DNA from: Corynebacterium crudilactis
Lineage (GTDB): Bacteria; Actinomycetota; Actinomycetes; Mycobacteriales; Mycobacteriaceae
Assembly (NCBI RefSeq): GCF_001643015.1
Contig: NZ_CP015622.1
Span: 2,555,358 to 2,619,357 of the forward strand
Length of the DNA: 64,000 nt
Direction: 5' to 3'
This document shows positions 8,618 to 17,855 of this stretch, one piece after another (position 1 is the stretch's first letter; every line of letters starts with the position of its first letter). The notes under the pieces are model-generated. The model was given only the letters and a program-made list of their open reading frames with translations. It made no database searches and was not told the DNA's origin. Position numbers and translations under genes: made by a program.

Positions 8618-10600
8618 CTAAGAAGTAGCCGCCACCGTTGCTTTATTTGCCACATTAAGCAACTTCGCTCCACTGACAATTTCACCCAAACCATAAGTAT
8701 TCACTGGTCCAGTTTTCTTCGAATTGGACACCACCACTGGAGTGGTTACTTCATAACCCGCAGCCTTAATGGCATCAATATCGAACTCACACAGCAGCTC
8801 CCCTGCTTGCACTTCATCGCCTTGCTTCTTATGCGCCCTAAAATGAGTTCCGTTAAGATTCACTGTGTCGAAACCAATGTGCATTAAGATATCCACATTG
8901 GAACCATCTTCTGTTTTAGTGCGCACTGCAAACGCATGTCCAGATGGAAATGCCACCACAACTTTTCCACTCACAGGTGACACAAGTTCACCCGTGCTTG
9001 GCACGACAGCCACACCAGCGCCAAGCTTTCCGCTGGCAAACATTGCATCACTAACACTGCCCAGCGAGATCACTTCGCCAGTCAAAGGTGACTGAACAAT
9101 GGCGGAATCACTTCCAAACTCTGCAAGTACCTCTGAAGTTTGAGCTGGGCTAGCCACTATTGGCGCAGAGGTGGCATCCGGATCAATGCTGCCGTTGCGA
9201 CGAACCAAGTACAGCCCATACGCAAGTGCAGCACCAAATGCGATAACGAAAGTAACCACCGCACACACCAAGAACATGACCATATCTGGGGCATCAATAG
9301 AGACAACGCCCAAGAAACCTGCAGCACCCAACGCAACAGCCTTGATATCAAAAAGAGCAATCAATGCGCCACCAATAGCCGCCGTACCAATGCCGATAAA
9401 GAAAGGCCAGCGCAGACGAAGGTTCACACCAAAGATCGCAGGCTCTGTAATTCCAAGAACAGCGGAAACTCCCGATGCACCTGCAAGCCCCTTGAGTTTT
9501 TCACTCTTAGCCAGGAAGAACACTGCCAAACAGGCTGCGCCCTGCGCGATATTTGCCATGGATGCAGTTGCGAAGATGAAGGATCCCCCCTGATTGAACA
9601 ACTCCAGCTCAATTGGTGGGAAGGATTGGTGCAGACCAGTAATCACGATTGGTGAGTACACCAGGCCAAAGAGCAGCCCGCCGATTGGACCGCCGAATTC
9701 ATAAAGCCCTTGAAGTCCATGCGCCAGCAAATCGCCCACCCAGCGCATTGCCGGGCCAATAGCAATGAAGGTGAGGAAGCCAGTGAGCAGCAAGGTAAGC
9801 ACCGGAGTAATCAGGAAGTCTGCTGTGCCTTTGAGACGCTTGTGAAGGAATTTCTCGATCGTTGCCAAAATCCAGGAAACAACAAGCACAGGAAGCACTG
9901 TGCCCTGGTAACCAGCTTGAGCAACATCTAGTCCAAACAGGGACCACACTGGCATTTCGCCTGCAGCCATGGTTGCGGCTACGTCATAGCCGTTGACCAA
10001 ACTTGGGAACACCATCGCCATGCCGATGCCCGCACCGAGAAACTCATTGCCACCAAAACGCTTCGTTGCTGTGAAACCAACAAGCACTGGCAAGAAAGCA
10101 AACGGAGCTGAAGCCATCAGGTTGATCATTTCAGCAACGCCACTGATCTGAGGGAATGTCTCCACAAGTGATTGTGGACCGAAAAGGTCCTGCGCAACCA
10201 AAACATTGTTGATAGCCATGAGTAGACCGCCACCGACCAAAATCGGGATCAGTGGCACAAAAATGTCCGCCAAAACTTTCACTGCACGGCTGAACCAGTT
10301 CGCGTTGTTAACTACAACATCCTTGAGCTGTTCAGTAGACACTGCGATGTCCTTAGATGTAGCAGCATCAAGCTCTTTAAAAACATGATCTACATCCCCA
10401 GGACCGACGATAATTTGGAACATGCCACCCGTTTCAAAGGTGCCCTTCAAGTCTGGATCATCATCCAAGCTTTGGCGATCCACACCCTTGCTGTCTTTGA
10501 GCACAAGGCGCAACCGAGTAGCGCAGTGTGCAGCGGCAACAATATTGTCTTCGCCGCCAATGCTGCGCAGGATGCGCTGTGCGAGGCTCTTATGGTCCAT
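8618..10600 (-). CDS. ptsS: Sucrose-specific PTS enzyme IIBCA
   Basis: The 660-residue phosphotransferase permease imports sucrose and phosphorylates it to sucrose-6-phosphate. Domain order is B-C-A. EIIB (about residues 1-90) carries the phospho-cysteine Cys26 in [19 protein letters not shown] (about 105-460) has around ten membrane segments including [20 protein letters not shown] and [24 protein letters not shown] (about 510-640) has [15 protein letters not shown] with the active histidine. I placed the start at 10600, directly behind AAGGAGAAATTC, rather than at a codon 42 bases upstream. scrB lies upstream on the same strand, so uptake and hydrolysis are encoded side by side. In C. glutamicum ptsS is known to be repressed by SugR. 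Confidence 0.94.
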   Translation of the reverse strand: MDHKSLAQRILRSIGGEDNIVAAAHCATRLRLVLKDSKGVDRQSLDDDPDLKGTFETGGMFQIIVGPGDVDHVFKELDAATSKDIAVSTEQLKDVVVNNANWFSRAVKVLADIFVPLIPILVGGGLLMAINNVLVAQDLFGPQSLVETFPQISGVAEMINLMASAPFAFLPVLVGFTATKRFGGNEFLGAGIGMAMVFPSLVNGYDVAATMAAGEMPVWSLFGLDVAQAGYQGTVLPVLVVSWILATIEKFLHKRLKGTADFLITPVLTLLLTGFLTFIAIGPAMRWVGDLLAHGLQGLYEFGGPIGGLLFGLVYSPIVITGLHQSFPPIELELFNQGGSFIFATASMANIAQGAACLAVFFLAKSEKLKGLAGASGVSAVLGITEPAIFGVNLRLRWPFFIGIGTAAIGGALIALFDIKAVALGAAGFLGVVSIDAPDMVMFLVCAVVTFVIAFGAALAYGLYLVRRNGSIDPDATSAPIVASPAQTSEVLAEFGSDSAIVQSPLTGEVISLGSVSDAMFASGKLGAGVAVVPSTGELVSPVSGKVVVAFPSGHAFAVRTKTEDGSNVDILMHIGFDTVNLNGTHFRAHKKQGDEVQAGELLCEFDIDAIKAAGYEVTTPVVVSNSKKTGPVNTYGLGEIVSGAKLLNVANKATVAATS

Positions 10601-10645
10601 GAATTTCTCCTTAACCGGGAAGAAACAGAAATAATCAGACATGAA

Positions 10646-10666
10646 TGTTTGTTCAAAAACTAAACA
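10646..10666. promoter_or_regulatory. Possible SugR-type operator upstream of ptsS
   Basis: TGTTT (10646-10650) and AAACA (10662-10666) form an inverted pair around an A/T-rich centre, 46 to 66 bases before the ptsS start. DeoR-type SugR is known to repress PTS genes including ptsS in C. glutamicum. Assigning this site to SugR is inference from position and composition. Confidence 0.35.
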
Positions 10667-10750
10667 ACATTAAACCTGTTTACTTGTGCCCGATCAAGGG
10701 GTTTTGGAAAGTATTTGTAAAATTCGCCACAAAAGACCTATTTTCGTGAT

Positions 10751-12043
10751 TTACACCTCAATAGTGTCACCTTTAAAAGTTCGGAAAGCGAAAGAAACTT
10801 GCCCATTACCTGCAGTTATCTCAATAGCAGTATTGTCATCTGCGATCACCAATTCACCCGGATCAACCTCGACAGTTCGACAATCGCCATCACGATCCAC
10901 AGACAATCGGGCACCATCCCATTCCAGAACAATATTGTCCCGGATGTCCATTCGGACAGGTTCAGACCCCAATACGGATCTAGTTACGCTCGGTGCCCCC
11001 TCTGGGAGGAGCAGCTCTTGATAGAGCGCATGGTTGCGCAAACGAAGCTTGCGGGGAACTGTTAGACAATGCACCCAGCCCTCTTGCTCAACTGTTGGAT
11101 GATCATCTTGCGCAGGTAACCCCATCCAGCCAATAAGCCATGCGTCGGAGCTTGCAACCGCAACTTGAGGTGCATAGAATTCATGTCCGAAATCCAACTC
11201 ACTAAATCCCCGCATTACGTGGAAGGTTGTCCCTTCAAGCTTGCCGACAACATATCCACATTGATCGGAGCTCGCATAGTGGGTAACACCCTGATCAATA
11301 CGATTCAACCCCTGCGGACAGAAAATCAGCACATCAAGATCTTCGCCGGTTATCTCATCGCGGAGCTGGAAAAGGTTGGGACATTCCCACATATAGCCAC
11401 TGGGAATAAGATCGGGGGCTGATCCGGGCTGCGCACTTTGAAGGTCAAAGGTGATTTCTCCAGAAAATTCCCACTCCTCCAGATCTACAGAGCGGTAGAG
11501 CACCGTTGCTCCAGTGAGGTTTTCCCGTTGCGCCCCAAGAACCATCTTCCAACCATCATCATCATCAGGGCTGATCATTGGATCGCGATAATGGGAAGTG
11601 AAACCACTGGCAGGCCCGTCGATAAGCGGGTTTTTAGGCGAACGGCGATGAATGCCACCCAACGGCCCTGCAGGATCCTCAACATCCACGAGGTTTTGGG
11701 TGACATGGCGCTTGCCGTCAATTTTTAGATTGCCAGTGTAGAAAAGCTTGAGGGAGCCATCAGTAAACACTGCCCCACCGGAATAACACCCGCCCAAATC
11801 ATAGGATGCATCCGGATAGAGAGCATCGGGTAGGTGTGTCCACTGCACTCGATTCGGCCCTGTCAACTGAGTAACAACATGACCCCAACCAGTACGTTTT
11901 GGGGTGAAAGGGAAACCCGGATCATGCTGGTAGTACACATGAAGAGTGTCGCCATCGACGTACATTCCGTTGGGATCATTAAGTCTGCCCTGCGGAGGAG
12001 TTACGTGATATGCAGGGCGTAAATTGGAAAGCTCTGTGCGCAT
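10751..12043 (-). CDS. scrB: Sucrose-6-phosphate hydrolase (GH32 invertase)
   Basis: This 430-residue cytosolic glycoside hydrolase family 32 enzyme has no signal peptide. The nucleophile motif is GRLNDPNGMY (Asp23), the transition-state motif is YRDPMI, and the acid/base motif is WECPNLFQL. These three are diagnostic of the five-bladed GH32 propeller, with a C-terminal beta-sandwich after about residue 330. It splits sucrose-6-phosphate, the product of PtsS, into glucose-6-phosphate and fructose. It lies 30 bases after nagB on the same strand, so it is probably read from nagA-nagB as well; I recall a nagAB-scrB operon described in C. glutamicum. Confidence 0.93.
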   Translation of the reverse strand: MRTELSNLRPAYHVTPPQGRLNDPNGMYVDGDTLHVYYQHDPGFPFTPKRTGWGHVVTQLTGPNRVQWTHLPDALYPDASYDLGGCYSGGAVFTDGSLKLFYTGNLKIDGKRHVTQNLVDVEDPAGPLGGIHRRSPKNPLIDGPASGFTSHYRDPMISPDDDDGWKMVLGAQRENLTGATVLYRSVDLEEWEFSGEITFDLQSAQPGSAPDLIPSGYMWECPNLFQLRDEITGEDLDVLIFCPQGLNRIDQGVTHYASSDQCGYVVGKLEGTTFHVMRGFSELDFGHEFYAPQVAVASSDAWLIGWMGLPAQDDHPTVEQEGWVHCLTVPRKLRLRNHALYQELLLPEGAPSVTRSVLGSEPVRMDIRDNIVLEWDGARLSVDRDGDCRTVEVDPGELVIADDNTAIEITAGNGQVSFAFRTFKGDTIEV

Positions 12044-12073
12044 AGCCCCACACAGTACTTTCCTTATTTGTTT

Positions 12074-12835
12074 TTAGCGCAGTTTTAATTGCTCCATGAG
12101 TCGGTAGTACTCCGCATTTTCTAACTTTGATGCCGCTGCCTCATCAATAACGATGGTGACATTGTTGTGCATCTGCAGGATTGAACCTGGACAAGACGCA
12201 GAGACAGGGCCTTCGACAGTGCCACGAATAGCCTCAGCTTTTCCTTCACCGGATGCCACCAGCACAATATTTTGCGCACGGGACAAGGTGCCCAGTCCCT
12301 GAGTCAAAGCATGAGTTGGGACCTCTTCAATGGAGCTGAAGAAACGCGCGTTGTCCTCTACCGTCTTAGGGTGCAGCGCCTGAACCTTGGTCAGTCCTGA
12401 CAGAGATGAGGTTGGCTCATTGAACGCGATGTGTCCATTTCCGCCGATACCCAAGATCTGAACAGCAACACTCTGAGCAGCGAGCATCGCTTCATATTCT
12501 TCTGCAGCTGCATGTGGATCAGGGTTTGCGCCATCAGGGCTGAATACCTGATCATCAAGGATATCGATGTGATCGGTGAACTCATTGCGGATGGTCTTGA
12601 AATAGCTGTTTTCATCATCGCGAGTGAGTCCCACGTATTCATCGAGCAAGAATGCTTGGCATTCCTTGAAAGAAACTTCTCCGGCTTCATAAAGTCGAAT
12701 GAGCTCCTTATAGGTACTCAGAGGAGAAGATCCTGTTGCAAGCCCTAGGGTGCCACCTTTGTTCGCAAAAGGAGCAACGAGAGCAGCTGCTGCCTTTCCA
12801 ACTTCTTGTGCGTCTTTGCGGATGATGATGTCCAT
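12074..12835 (-). CDS. nagB: Glucosamine-6-phosphate deaminase
   Basis: The 253-residue enzyme converts glucosamine-6-phosphate to fructose-6-phosphate and ammonia. Motifs seen are GLATGSSPLSTYKEL for phosphate binding, FLLDEYVGL with the catalytic aspartate, and ILGIGGNGHIAFNEP with the catalytic histidine/glutamate region. A GGACTCC-type pyrimidine-rich complement (GGAGTCC on the coding strand) precedes the ATG. It follows nagA by 43 bases and finishes the amino sugar route that nanE feeds. Length is close to the usual 240-270 residues. Confidence 0.95.
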   Translation of the reverse strand: MDIIIRKDAQEVGKAAAALVAPFANKGGTLGLATGSSPLSTYKELIRLYEAGEVSFKECQAFLLDEYVGLTRDDENSYFKTIRNEFTDHIDILDDQVFSPDGANPDPHAAAEEYEAMLAAQSVAVQILGIGGNGHIAFNEPTSSLSGLTKVQALHPKTVEDNARFFSSIEEVPTHALTQGLGTLSRAQNIVLVASGEGKAEAIRGTVEGPVSASCPGSILQMHNNVTIVIDEAAASKLENAEYYRLMEQLKLR

Positions 12836-12878
12836 GGTGGGGACTCCTTTAATAATCAGGATAAGTTTTTACTGCTAA

Positions 12879-14045
12879 TTAAATTACTTGATCAATCAAA
12901 TACACCTGCTGCAAGTGCCCATTTGAGTCGAATACCACAAAATTTGCTGCATTTTTCTCGGCTATTGCATGATTTTCCAGCCCAAGCACTCGGCTGGCGG
13001 TAGTGGACGTGTGGAGAGTGGCGTCGATAAGCGACATCCCCCTACGCACGTGGTGCCCGAATTGCTGGGCCAATGTGCTCGTGCCGCCGGCGATGGTGCC
13101 GCCATCGCTCAAACGTGCAACGCCACCAGCAACCGTCACATCTAACACTCCAAGAATATAGTGCCCATCCGGCATTCCGGCTGCTTCCATCGCATCTGTG
13201 ATGAAAAAGGCATTCTCCACACGAACTGCATCGACAGTTCCATCAGATAAATGCACACCATCAGCAATCAATTCCACATACGCATCACCTGCACGGGCAG
13301 CAGCTAAAAGCGCACCGACAGCGCCTGGGGCGCGGTGATGCAGCGGTGGCATGGCATTAAATAAGTGAGTGGCCGTGACCGTGACCGCTTTCTCACGCGC
13401 CAAGGAAATGGCATTCATTGTGGTATCAAAATCTGCGTCCGTGTGTCCAAAGGATGCAATAATATTGTGGGCTGCACACAGATCTAAAATATCAGCAAGA
13501 TTTTCCGTTTCCGGCGCTAGAGTAATCGACTTAATCCATCCCTGACCAGCCTCAATTACCTGGGCCAGATCGCCTGGGCTGCCGGGATAGATAAACTGTG
13601 GGTTTTGCGCACCGCAACGGCACGCATTAATAAAAGGCCCCTCAAGGTGAATGCCATAAATAAGGCCTTCCTCACAGAGGTTCTGCAAGTTTCGCACCTG
13701 AGCACTCAACGCCTCCACCGGCGCTGACACCATGCTTGCCAACATAACGGTCGTGCCATGAGAACGGTGGTACTGAGCGGCACGACGTGCCTGCTCTACA
13801 GTTCCGGTAGGAAAAGCCCCACCGTGCCCGCCATGATTATGCAGATCAATAAAGCCAGGAACAATCGTTAGTCCCTGCCCAGGAAACCCAGAGCTCTCTG
13901 CAACTTTCCGACCTTCAATTTTAGCGATGACACCATTTTCCACGGTGAGAGTGCCGTCAATTACCCCCTGTGGCATCACGATTCTGCCACTTAATATGGC
14001 ATCCATTTGACCTGCATGTTCTTGAAATTGCGCCACTCTTGCCAT
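12879..14045 (-). CDS. nagA: N-acetylglucosamine-6-phosphate deacetylase
   Basis: The 388-residue amidohydrolase removes acetate from GlcNAc-6-phosphate. Metal and catalytic motifs are PGFIDLHNHGGHGG, the glutamate in YGIHLEGPFIN, ASFGHTDADFDTTM, THLFNAMPPLHHR and the catalytic aspartate in FFITDAMEAAGMPDG. Start choice is uncertain: the ATG at 14045 lies behind a weak TTAGAAAG element, a TTG at 14072 is in frame, and a later ATG would remove another 13 residues. It is first in nagA-nagB-scrB and diverges from nanA across a 173-base region with an operator candidate at 14085-14101, so nan and nag genes are probably switched together. Confidence 0.92.
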   Translation of the reverse strand: MARVAQFQEHAGQMDAILSGRIVMPQGVIDGTLTVENGVIAKIEGRKVAESSGFPGQGLTIVPGFIDLHNHGGHGGAFPTGTVEQARRAAQYHRSHGTTVMLASMVSAPVEALSAQVRNLQNLCEEGLIYGIHLEGPFINACRCGAQNPQFIYPGSPGDLAQVIEAGQGWIKSITLAPETENLADILDLCAAHNIIASFGHTDADFDTTMNAISLAREKAVTVTATHLFNAMPPLHHRAPGAVGALLAAARAGDAYVELIADGVHLSDGTVDAVRVENAFFITDAMEAAGMPDGHYILGVLDVTVAGGVARLSDGGTIAGGTSTLAQQFGHHVRRGMSLIDATLHTSTTASRVLGLENHAIAEKNAANFVVFDSNGHLQQVYLIDQVI

Positions 14046-14084
14046 CTTTCTAAGATTATTTACTTCCCTCAAGCAAGCATAGGA

Positions 14085-14101
14085 CGTATGATGTCTTATG
14101 T
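14085..14101. promoter_or_regulatory. Putative NanR operator, nagA/nanA intergenic
   Basis: CGTATGATGTCTTATGT matches CGTCTGATGTCTGATGT at 18048-18064 in 15 of 17 positions. The two copies lie in the two divergent promoter regions of the sialic acid genes. NanR of C. glutamicum is known to repress these promoters; identifying this motif as its site is inference. Confidence 0.55.
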
Positions 14102-14218
14102 CTACGAAAAGTGTGGAAACTGAGTTACCTCAGCCTTCCAAGCTGATGACATGTGTCCCCTTTCATGGACCAGCAAAACCACTAATCTCACACTCCCTCA
14201 ACACCCTCAAGGAGCACC

Positions 14219-15157
14219 ATGGCTTCCGCAACTTTCACCGGCGTCATTCCACCAGTTATGACCCCACTCCACGAAGATGGCAGCGTGGACCTCAACAGCC
14301 TGCGCCGCCTTGTTGACCACCTCATCGATGGCGGAGTTGACGGCCTCTTTGCCTTGGGCTCCTCAGGCGAAACAGTCTTCCTAACCCGCGAACAGCGCAA
14401 ACTCGCACTAAGCACCATCATCGAACACACCGCAGGCCGCGTTCCAGTAACCGCCGGTGTCATTGAAACCACCACCGCCCGCGTACTTGAACTAGTTGCT
14501 GACGCTCTCGAAGTTGGTGCAGAGGGCTTGGTTGCAACCGCACCGTTCTACACCCGCACCCATGATGTTGAAATTGAAGCGCACTTCCGCGACATCCACG
14601 CGGCAGCCCCAGAACTACCACTGTTCGCCTACAACATTCCAGTATCCGTGCACTCCAACCTCAACCCAGCAATGCTGCTGCGCCTTGCCCAAGACGGCAT
14701 CCTATCCGGCACCAAGGATTCCAGCGGCAACGACGGCGCAATCCGTTCCCTCATCGAAGCTCGCGATGACGCCGGACTCAAAGACTCCTTCACTATCCTC
14801 ACCGGCAGCGAAACCACCGTTGACTTCGCATACCTCGCCGGCGCCGATGGCGTAGTCCCAGGCCTGGGCAATGTAAACCCTGCTGCCTACGCAGCCCTAG
14901 CCGCACTTTGCAAGGCTGGAAAGTGGGATGAAGCCGCAGCCCTCCAAAAGCAGATCAACCATCTCTTCCACATCGTCTTTGTTGGAGATTCCTCCCGCAT
15001 GTCCGGCTCTTCCGCAGGCCTCGGTGGATTCAAAACCGCCCTCAAGCACCTAAACATCATCGACTCTTCCCTACTTGCAGCACCTCACCAGCCACTCGAT
15101 GATGAGGAAATCGCTCGAGTAAACGCCATCGTCGATGAGTTCTACTACACCGCTTAA
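14219..15157 (+). CDS. nanA: N-acetylneuraminate lyase (DHDPS family)
   Basis: The 312-residue class I aldolase splits N-acetylneuraminate into pyruvate and N-acetylmannosamine. The Schiff-base lysine is Lys166 in SGTKDSSGND and the catalytic tyrosine is Tyr138 in LFAYNIPVS, numbers almost identical to the E. coli enzyme. The carboxylate-binding loop reads FALGSSGETVF. AAGGAGCACC precedes the ATG. Dihydrodipicolinate synthase paralogs share the fold, but the nanK-nanE-nanR-transporter context makes the sialic acid role clear. It is the first of three genes read in the plus direction. Confidence 0.92.
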   Translation: MASATFTGVIPPVMTPLHEDGSVDLNSLRRLVDHLIDGGVDGLFALGSSGETVFLTREQRKLALSTIIEHTAGRVPVTAGVIETTTARVLELVADALEVGAEGLVATAPFYTRTHDVEIEAHFRDIHAAAPELPLFAYNIPVSVHSNLNPAMLLRLAQDGILSGTKDSSGNDGAIRSLIEARDDAGLKDSFTILTGSETTVDFAYLAGADGVVPGLGNVNPAAYAALAALCKAGKWDEAAALQKQINHLFHIVFVGDSSRMSGSSAGLGGFKTALKHLNIIDSSLLAAPHQPLDDEEIARVNAIVDEFYYTA

Positions 15158-15172
15158 GGTTTAATCACCCCT

Positions 15173-16084
15173 ATGACTGCGCACACCTGCACCCTGGCTC
15201 TTGATATCGGTGGCACCAAAATTGCTTATGCACTGGTGCCAGATGACGCTCCAACCACCACTGCTGCAAGCGGACGCCTTGGCACCAAAGATGGGCATAA
15301 TCCAGCGTCGCAAACCCGCCTTGCTTTCCAGGCCGGAGCTGACGCCGCGAAACAGCACAATATGACCATTGCCCGCATCGGCGTTGGCGCGCCGGGAGTG
15401 ATCATCGCCCCTGAGGGAAAAATTGTGTACAACGGAGAAACTGTCCGGGAATGGGCTGGAACTGATCTGCGCGCAATGGCGCAAGAAATCATCCCCGTAC
15501 CATTCGCAGCACACAATGATGTACGAGTGTGGGCTTATGGCGAACACCATATGGGTGCAGGCGAGTCATTAACAGGCAGAGTTCTTTACGTTTCTTTAGG
15601 CACCGGCATCGGCGGAGCCATTATTGATCAAGGTGCTCTACTTGATAGTCCCTCTGGTACTGCCGGAGAATTTGCGGAAATTGTCTGTGCAGACTTCTCT
15701 GGCCGTGCCACTCGGTGTGAAGATGTGGCAAGTGGCACAGGCTTGACCGCTTATTACAATAAAGCAACTGGGGAAAACCTAAAATTACCTTCCATCATGC
15801 AGAAATACCACGAAGGTGACACACTGGCACAAGAAATCATCGAAGGTAATCTTCATGGCTTCGGCCGAGCCCTTGGCGCATTAGTTACCCTTCTGGATCT
15901 TGATGCTGTGGTTGTTGGCGGTGGAGTCTCAGCCATCGGAGAGCCGATCCTTCACCCTCTATGCAAAGGCATCAAAGAGACGGTTTTACCTCCTCGCGCA
16001 TCCATTCAAATGCTCACCACCGCGCTTGGACCTGAAGCAGCCGTTCTTGCAGCCGCACAATATGCCCGCGACATGGCCTTTTAA
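15173..16084 (+). CDS. nanK: N-acetylmannosamine kinase (ROK family)
   Basis: The 303-residue sugar kinase has the ROK phosphate motif TLALDIGGTKIAYALV, a catalytic aspartate in FAAHNDVRVWAYGEHH, GTGIGGAII, and VVVGGGVSAIGEPIL near the C-terminus. It phosphorylates ManNAc to ManNAc-6-phosphate. The usual zinc cluster of ROK proteins (CxCGxxGCxE) is missing: the corresponding region reads CADFSGRATRCEDVASG, with only scattered cysteines. The gene starts 15 bases after nanA and lies 34 bases before nanE. The absent zinc motif suggests a zinc-free ROK kinase rather than a dead enzyme, because the catalytic residues are kept. Confidence 0.9.
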   Translation: MTAHTCTLALDIGGTKIAYALVPDDAPTTTAASGRLGTKDGHNPASQTRLAFQAGADAAKQHNMTIARIGVGAPGVIIAPEGKIVYNGETVREWAGTDLRAMAQEIIPVPFAAHNDVRVWAYGEHHMGAGESLTGRVLYVSLGTGIGGAIIDQGALLDSPSGTAGEFAEIVCADFSGRATRCEDVASGTGLTAYYNKATGENLKLPSIMQKYHEGDTLAQEIIEGNLHGFGRALGALVTLLDLDAVVVGGGVSAIGEPILHPLCKGIKETVLPPRASIQMLTTALGPEAAVLAAAQYARDMAF

Positions 16085-16118
16085 CTTTTCTTTCAACCAC
16101 TCAGGAGTTTTACACACC

Positions 16119-16817
16119 ATGGAACTTAACCAACAGCGCACGGACCTTTATGAACGACTACAAGGCCAGCTCATTGTTTCCGTGCAGGCTCCCGACGGCC
16201 ACGCCATGCGCGATACCCACACACTGACCCATGTTGCAGCAGCCTGCGTCGATGGTGGTGCACCTGCTATTCGCTGTGGTGGTTACGGTGGCTTGGAAGA
16301 TATTCGTTCCATCTCTAATCGAGTGGACGTACCAGTTTTTGGACTCACCAAAGAAGGCACCGAAGGCGTCTACATCACCCCAACCCGTGATTCCGTTCGC
16401 GCTGTCGCTGAATCCGGCGCCGCAGTAGTGTGCGCAGACGCAACTTTCCGACCACGTCCAGATGGATCCACCTTTGCAGAATTAGTAAAAGTAGCGCACG
16501 ATTCCGGAATCCTCATTATGGCCGATTGTGCAACACCCGAAGAAGTCCTCAGCGCACACCAAGCCGGCGCAGACTTTGTCTCCACCACTCTTGCGGGATA
16601 CACCGAACATCGAGAGAAAACCGTTGGACCAGATTTTGATTGCCTGCGCGAAGCCCGAGCTTTAGTTCCTGACGCTTTCCTCATCGGCGAAGGTCGTTTC
16701 TCCAACCCTTCTGATGTGGCACACGGTCGACTCATCGGAGCTAATGCCGTCATCGTGGGCACAGCAATCACCGATCCAGGATTTATCACCGGCCAGTTCG
16801 CTTCCCTACTGAGCTAG
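16119..16817 (+). CDS. nanE: N-acetylmannosamine-6-phosphate 2-epimerase
   Basis: The 232-residue TIM-barrel epimerase converts ManNAc-6-phosphate to GlcNAc-6-phosphate, the substrate of NagA. Features are QLIVSVQAPDGHAM with the catalytic-site strand, GAPAIRCGGYGGLEDIRS, VPVFGLTKEG, ILIMADCATPEEVLSA with the key aspartate, and FLIGEGRFSNPSD. The ATG at 16119 lies twelve bases behind AGGAG. An in-frame extension back into nanK is not the real start, because it overlaps 180 bases of a well-formed kinase C-terminus. It is the last gene of nanA-nanK-nanE. Confidence 0.93.
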   Translation: MELNQQRTDLYERLQGQLIVSVQAPDGHAMRDTHTLTHVAAACVDGGAPAIRCGGYGGLEDIRSISNRVDVPVFGLTKEGTEGVYITPTRDSVRAVAESGAAVVCADATFRPRPDGSTFAELVKVAHDSGILIMADCATPEEVLSAHQAGADFVSTTLAGYTEHREKTVGPDFDCLREARALVPDAFLIGEGRFSNPSDVAHGRLIGANAVIVGTAITDPGFITGQFASLLS

Positions 16818-17135
16818 CACCTTATACGCCCGTTTAAAGCCTCGAGTTTCCAGCACAACCTTTGCCCTTCGAAAGACTCCACAAGGCGTTTAAAACCGAT
16901 TCTGCGAGGGCACTTTTCTTAAGCGAGCGCTAAGGTTTTTGAGCAAACCAAACAGGTATGCCCACGGATCAGTTTTTAGCCTGCCGTGGGCACTGTGGTT
17001 TGGTCTCCAAGCCTTCAAACCAGACAGACAGACCCACAGCCAAGATTTTTAGCTTCCGTGGGCACTCTGGTTTGGTCTCAAGCAGCTGAAGGCCTTGAAC
17101 GCTTGTCGACGCGGAGGTGGGCGTCGACAAGCATC
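16818..17135. other. Intergenic block with repeat; no sialidase gene
   Basis: This 318-base convergent gap between nanE and nanR holds no coding frame. Near 16918-16940 a weak stem (CTTA-GCG/CGC-TAAG) is followed by TTTTT and could end the nanE transcript. The mosaic repeat fills 16944-17079. In the C. glutamicum type strain I recall a sialidase gene (nanH) at this position; nothing like it is present here. Confidence 0.6.
16944..17079. repeat. Mosaic palindromic repeat, copy 2
   Basis: Four alternating units: inverted (CCCAC ending at 16965), forward (GTGGG at 16986), inverted (CCCAC ending at 17037) and forward (GTGGG at 17058). The forward units CCGTGGGCACTGTGGTTTGG and CCGTGGGCACTCTGGTTTGG differ by one base and are exactly 72 bases apart. 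Unit offsets equal those of the copy at 8-97, so both come from the same element. TGCCCACGG/CCGTGGGCA (16959-16992) can form a perfect 9-bp stem. Confidence 0.75.
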
Positions 17136-17137
17136 TT
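17121..17137. repeat. 17-bp gene-end motif, copy at nanR
   Basis: GCGTCGACAAGCATCTT overlaps the last base pairs of nanR. It matches 48740-48756 and 52649-52665 except for one central base. The flanking CTTGTCGACG (17103-17112) mirrors it, giving an inverted pair that may act as a terminator for nanR or nanE. Confidence 0.6.
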
Positions 17138-17855
17138 AGGCTTTAAGCATTGCCGAAATCATGCGCCTGAAAGGCGCATAATGCGCTAAAACCGCATTGC
17201 GATACGCCTGGATATCACCAGCACTCAACGCTTCCACAATATCGCTGTGAGCCTTGATTGTTTCATCAATATCCGCGGGCATCGCTAAATTCAGCATTGG
17301 TTGCGCCTCAGTTTGAATCTGCCAAAAAGCATCGTTGAGCTCACGAATCAGCGGGTTTTTCGTGCGCGATAAAAGCGCTCGATGGAACTTTTGATCCTCC
17401 ACCACAAAAGAATCTCCGCGATCATTGTGCTCGCGCATTTTCAACACTAAATCTAAAAGCAGCTCGCGATCATCCTCTGTGAATACTTCAATGAGCTCCT
17501 CGCCTAAGGAAAGATCCAAAATCTCGCGGGTATCTACCACATAGAACAGATTTTCCACAGAGGTGTCATTGTCCAGCACCGTGCGGAAAACCATGCCATT
17601 AATCAACGGCTCAAGAGACATTTTAGAAACAAACGTTCCGTAACCGTGGCGAACTTCCACGATGTCTAGGGTCACCAAAGCGCGAATCGCTTCCCTGATG
17701 GCCGAACGGGAACAGCCTAACTCCTCGCATAACAATGCTTCGGAAGGAAGAAGATCACCTGTGCGCAACCGATTATCCCGAATGTAATGCTTGATATCTC
17801 GCACTGCATCTTGAGTGGTTGACCTAGATCGCGCTGGTTTCCTGGAGCTTGCCAT
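17136..17855 (-). CDS. nanR: GntR-family (FadR/FCD) regulator of sialic acid genes
   Basis: The 239-residue regulator has an N-terminal winged helix (DLLPSEALLCEELGCSRSAI, then REAIRALVTLDIVEVRHGYG) and a C-terminal all-helical FCD effector domain (about residues 85-225; HRALLSRTKNPLIRELNDAF). I prefer the ATG at 17855, about ten bases behind AGGAAG, over a GTG three codons earlier that lies on the Shine-Dalgarno. It diverges from the transporter operon. In C. glutamicum NanR is known to repress nan, nag and sia genes until an amino sugar phosphate is present. The motif at 14085-14101 and 18048-18064 is my candidate binding site. Confidence 0.9.
   Translation of the reverse strand: MASSRKPARSRSTTQDAVRDIKHYIRDNRLRTGDLLPSEALLCEELGCSRSAIREAIRALVTLDIVEVRHGYGTFVSKMSLEPLINGMVFRTVLDNDTSVENLFYVVDTREILDLSLGEELIEVFTEDDRELLLDLVLKMREHNDRGDSFVVEDQKFHRALLSRTKNPLIRELNDAFWQIQTEAQPMLNLAMPADIDETIKAHSDIVEALSAGDIQAYRNAVLAHYAPFRRMISAMLKA

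Noticed and set aside
15900..16118. N-terminally extended nanE
   Set aside because: The extension overlaps the conserved C-terminus of nanK by about 180 bases in another frame. A proper ribosome binding site stands before the ATG at 16119.
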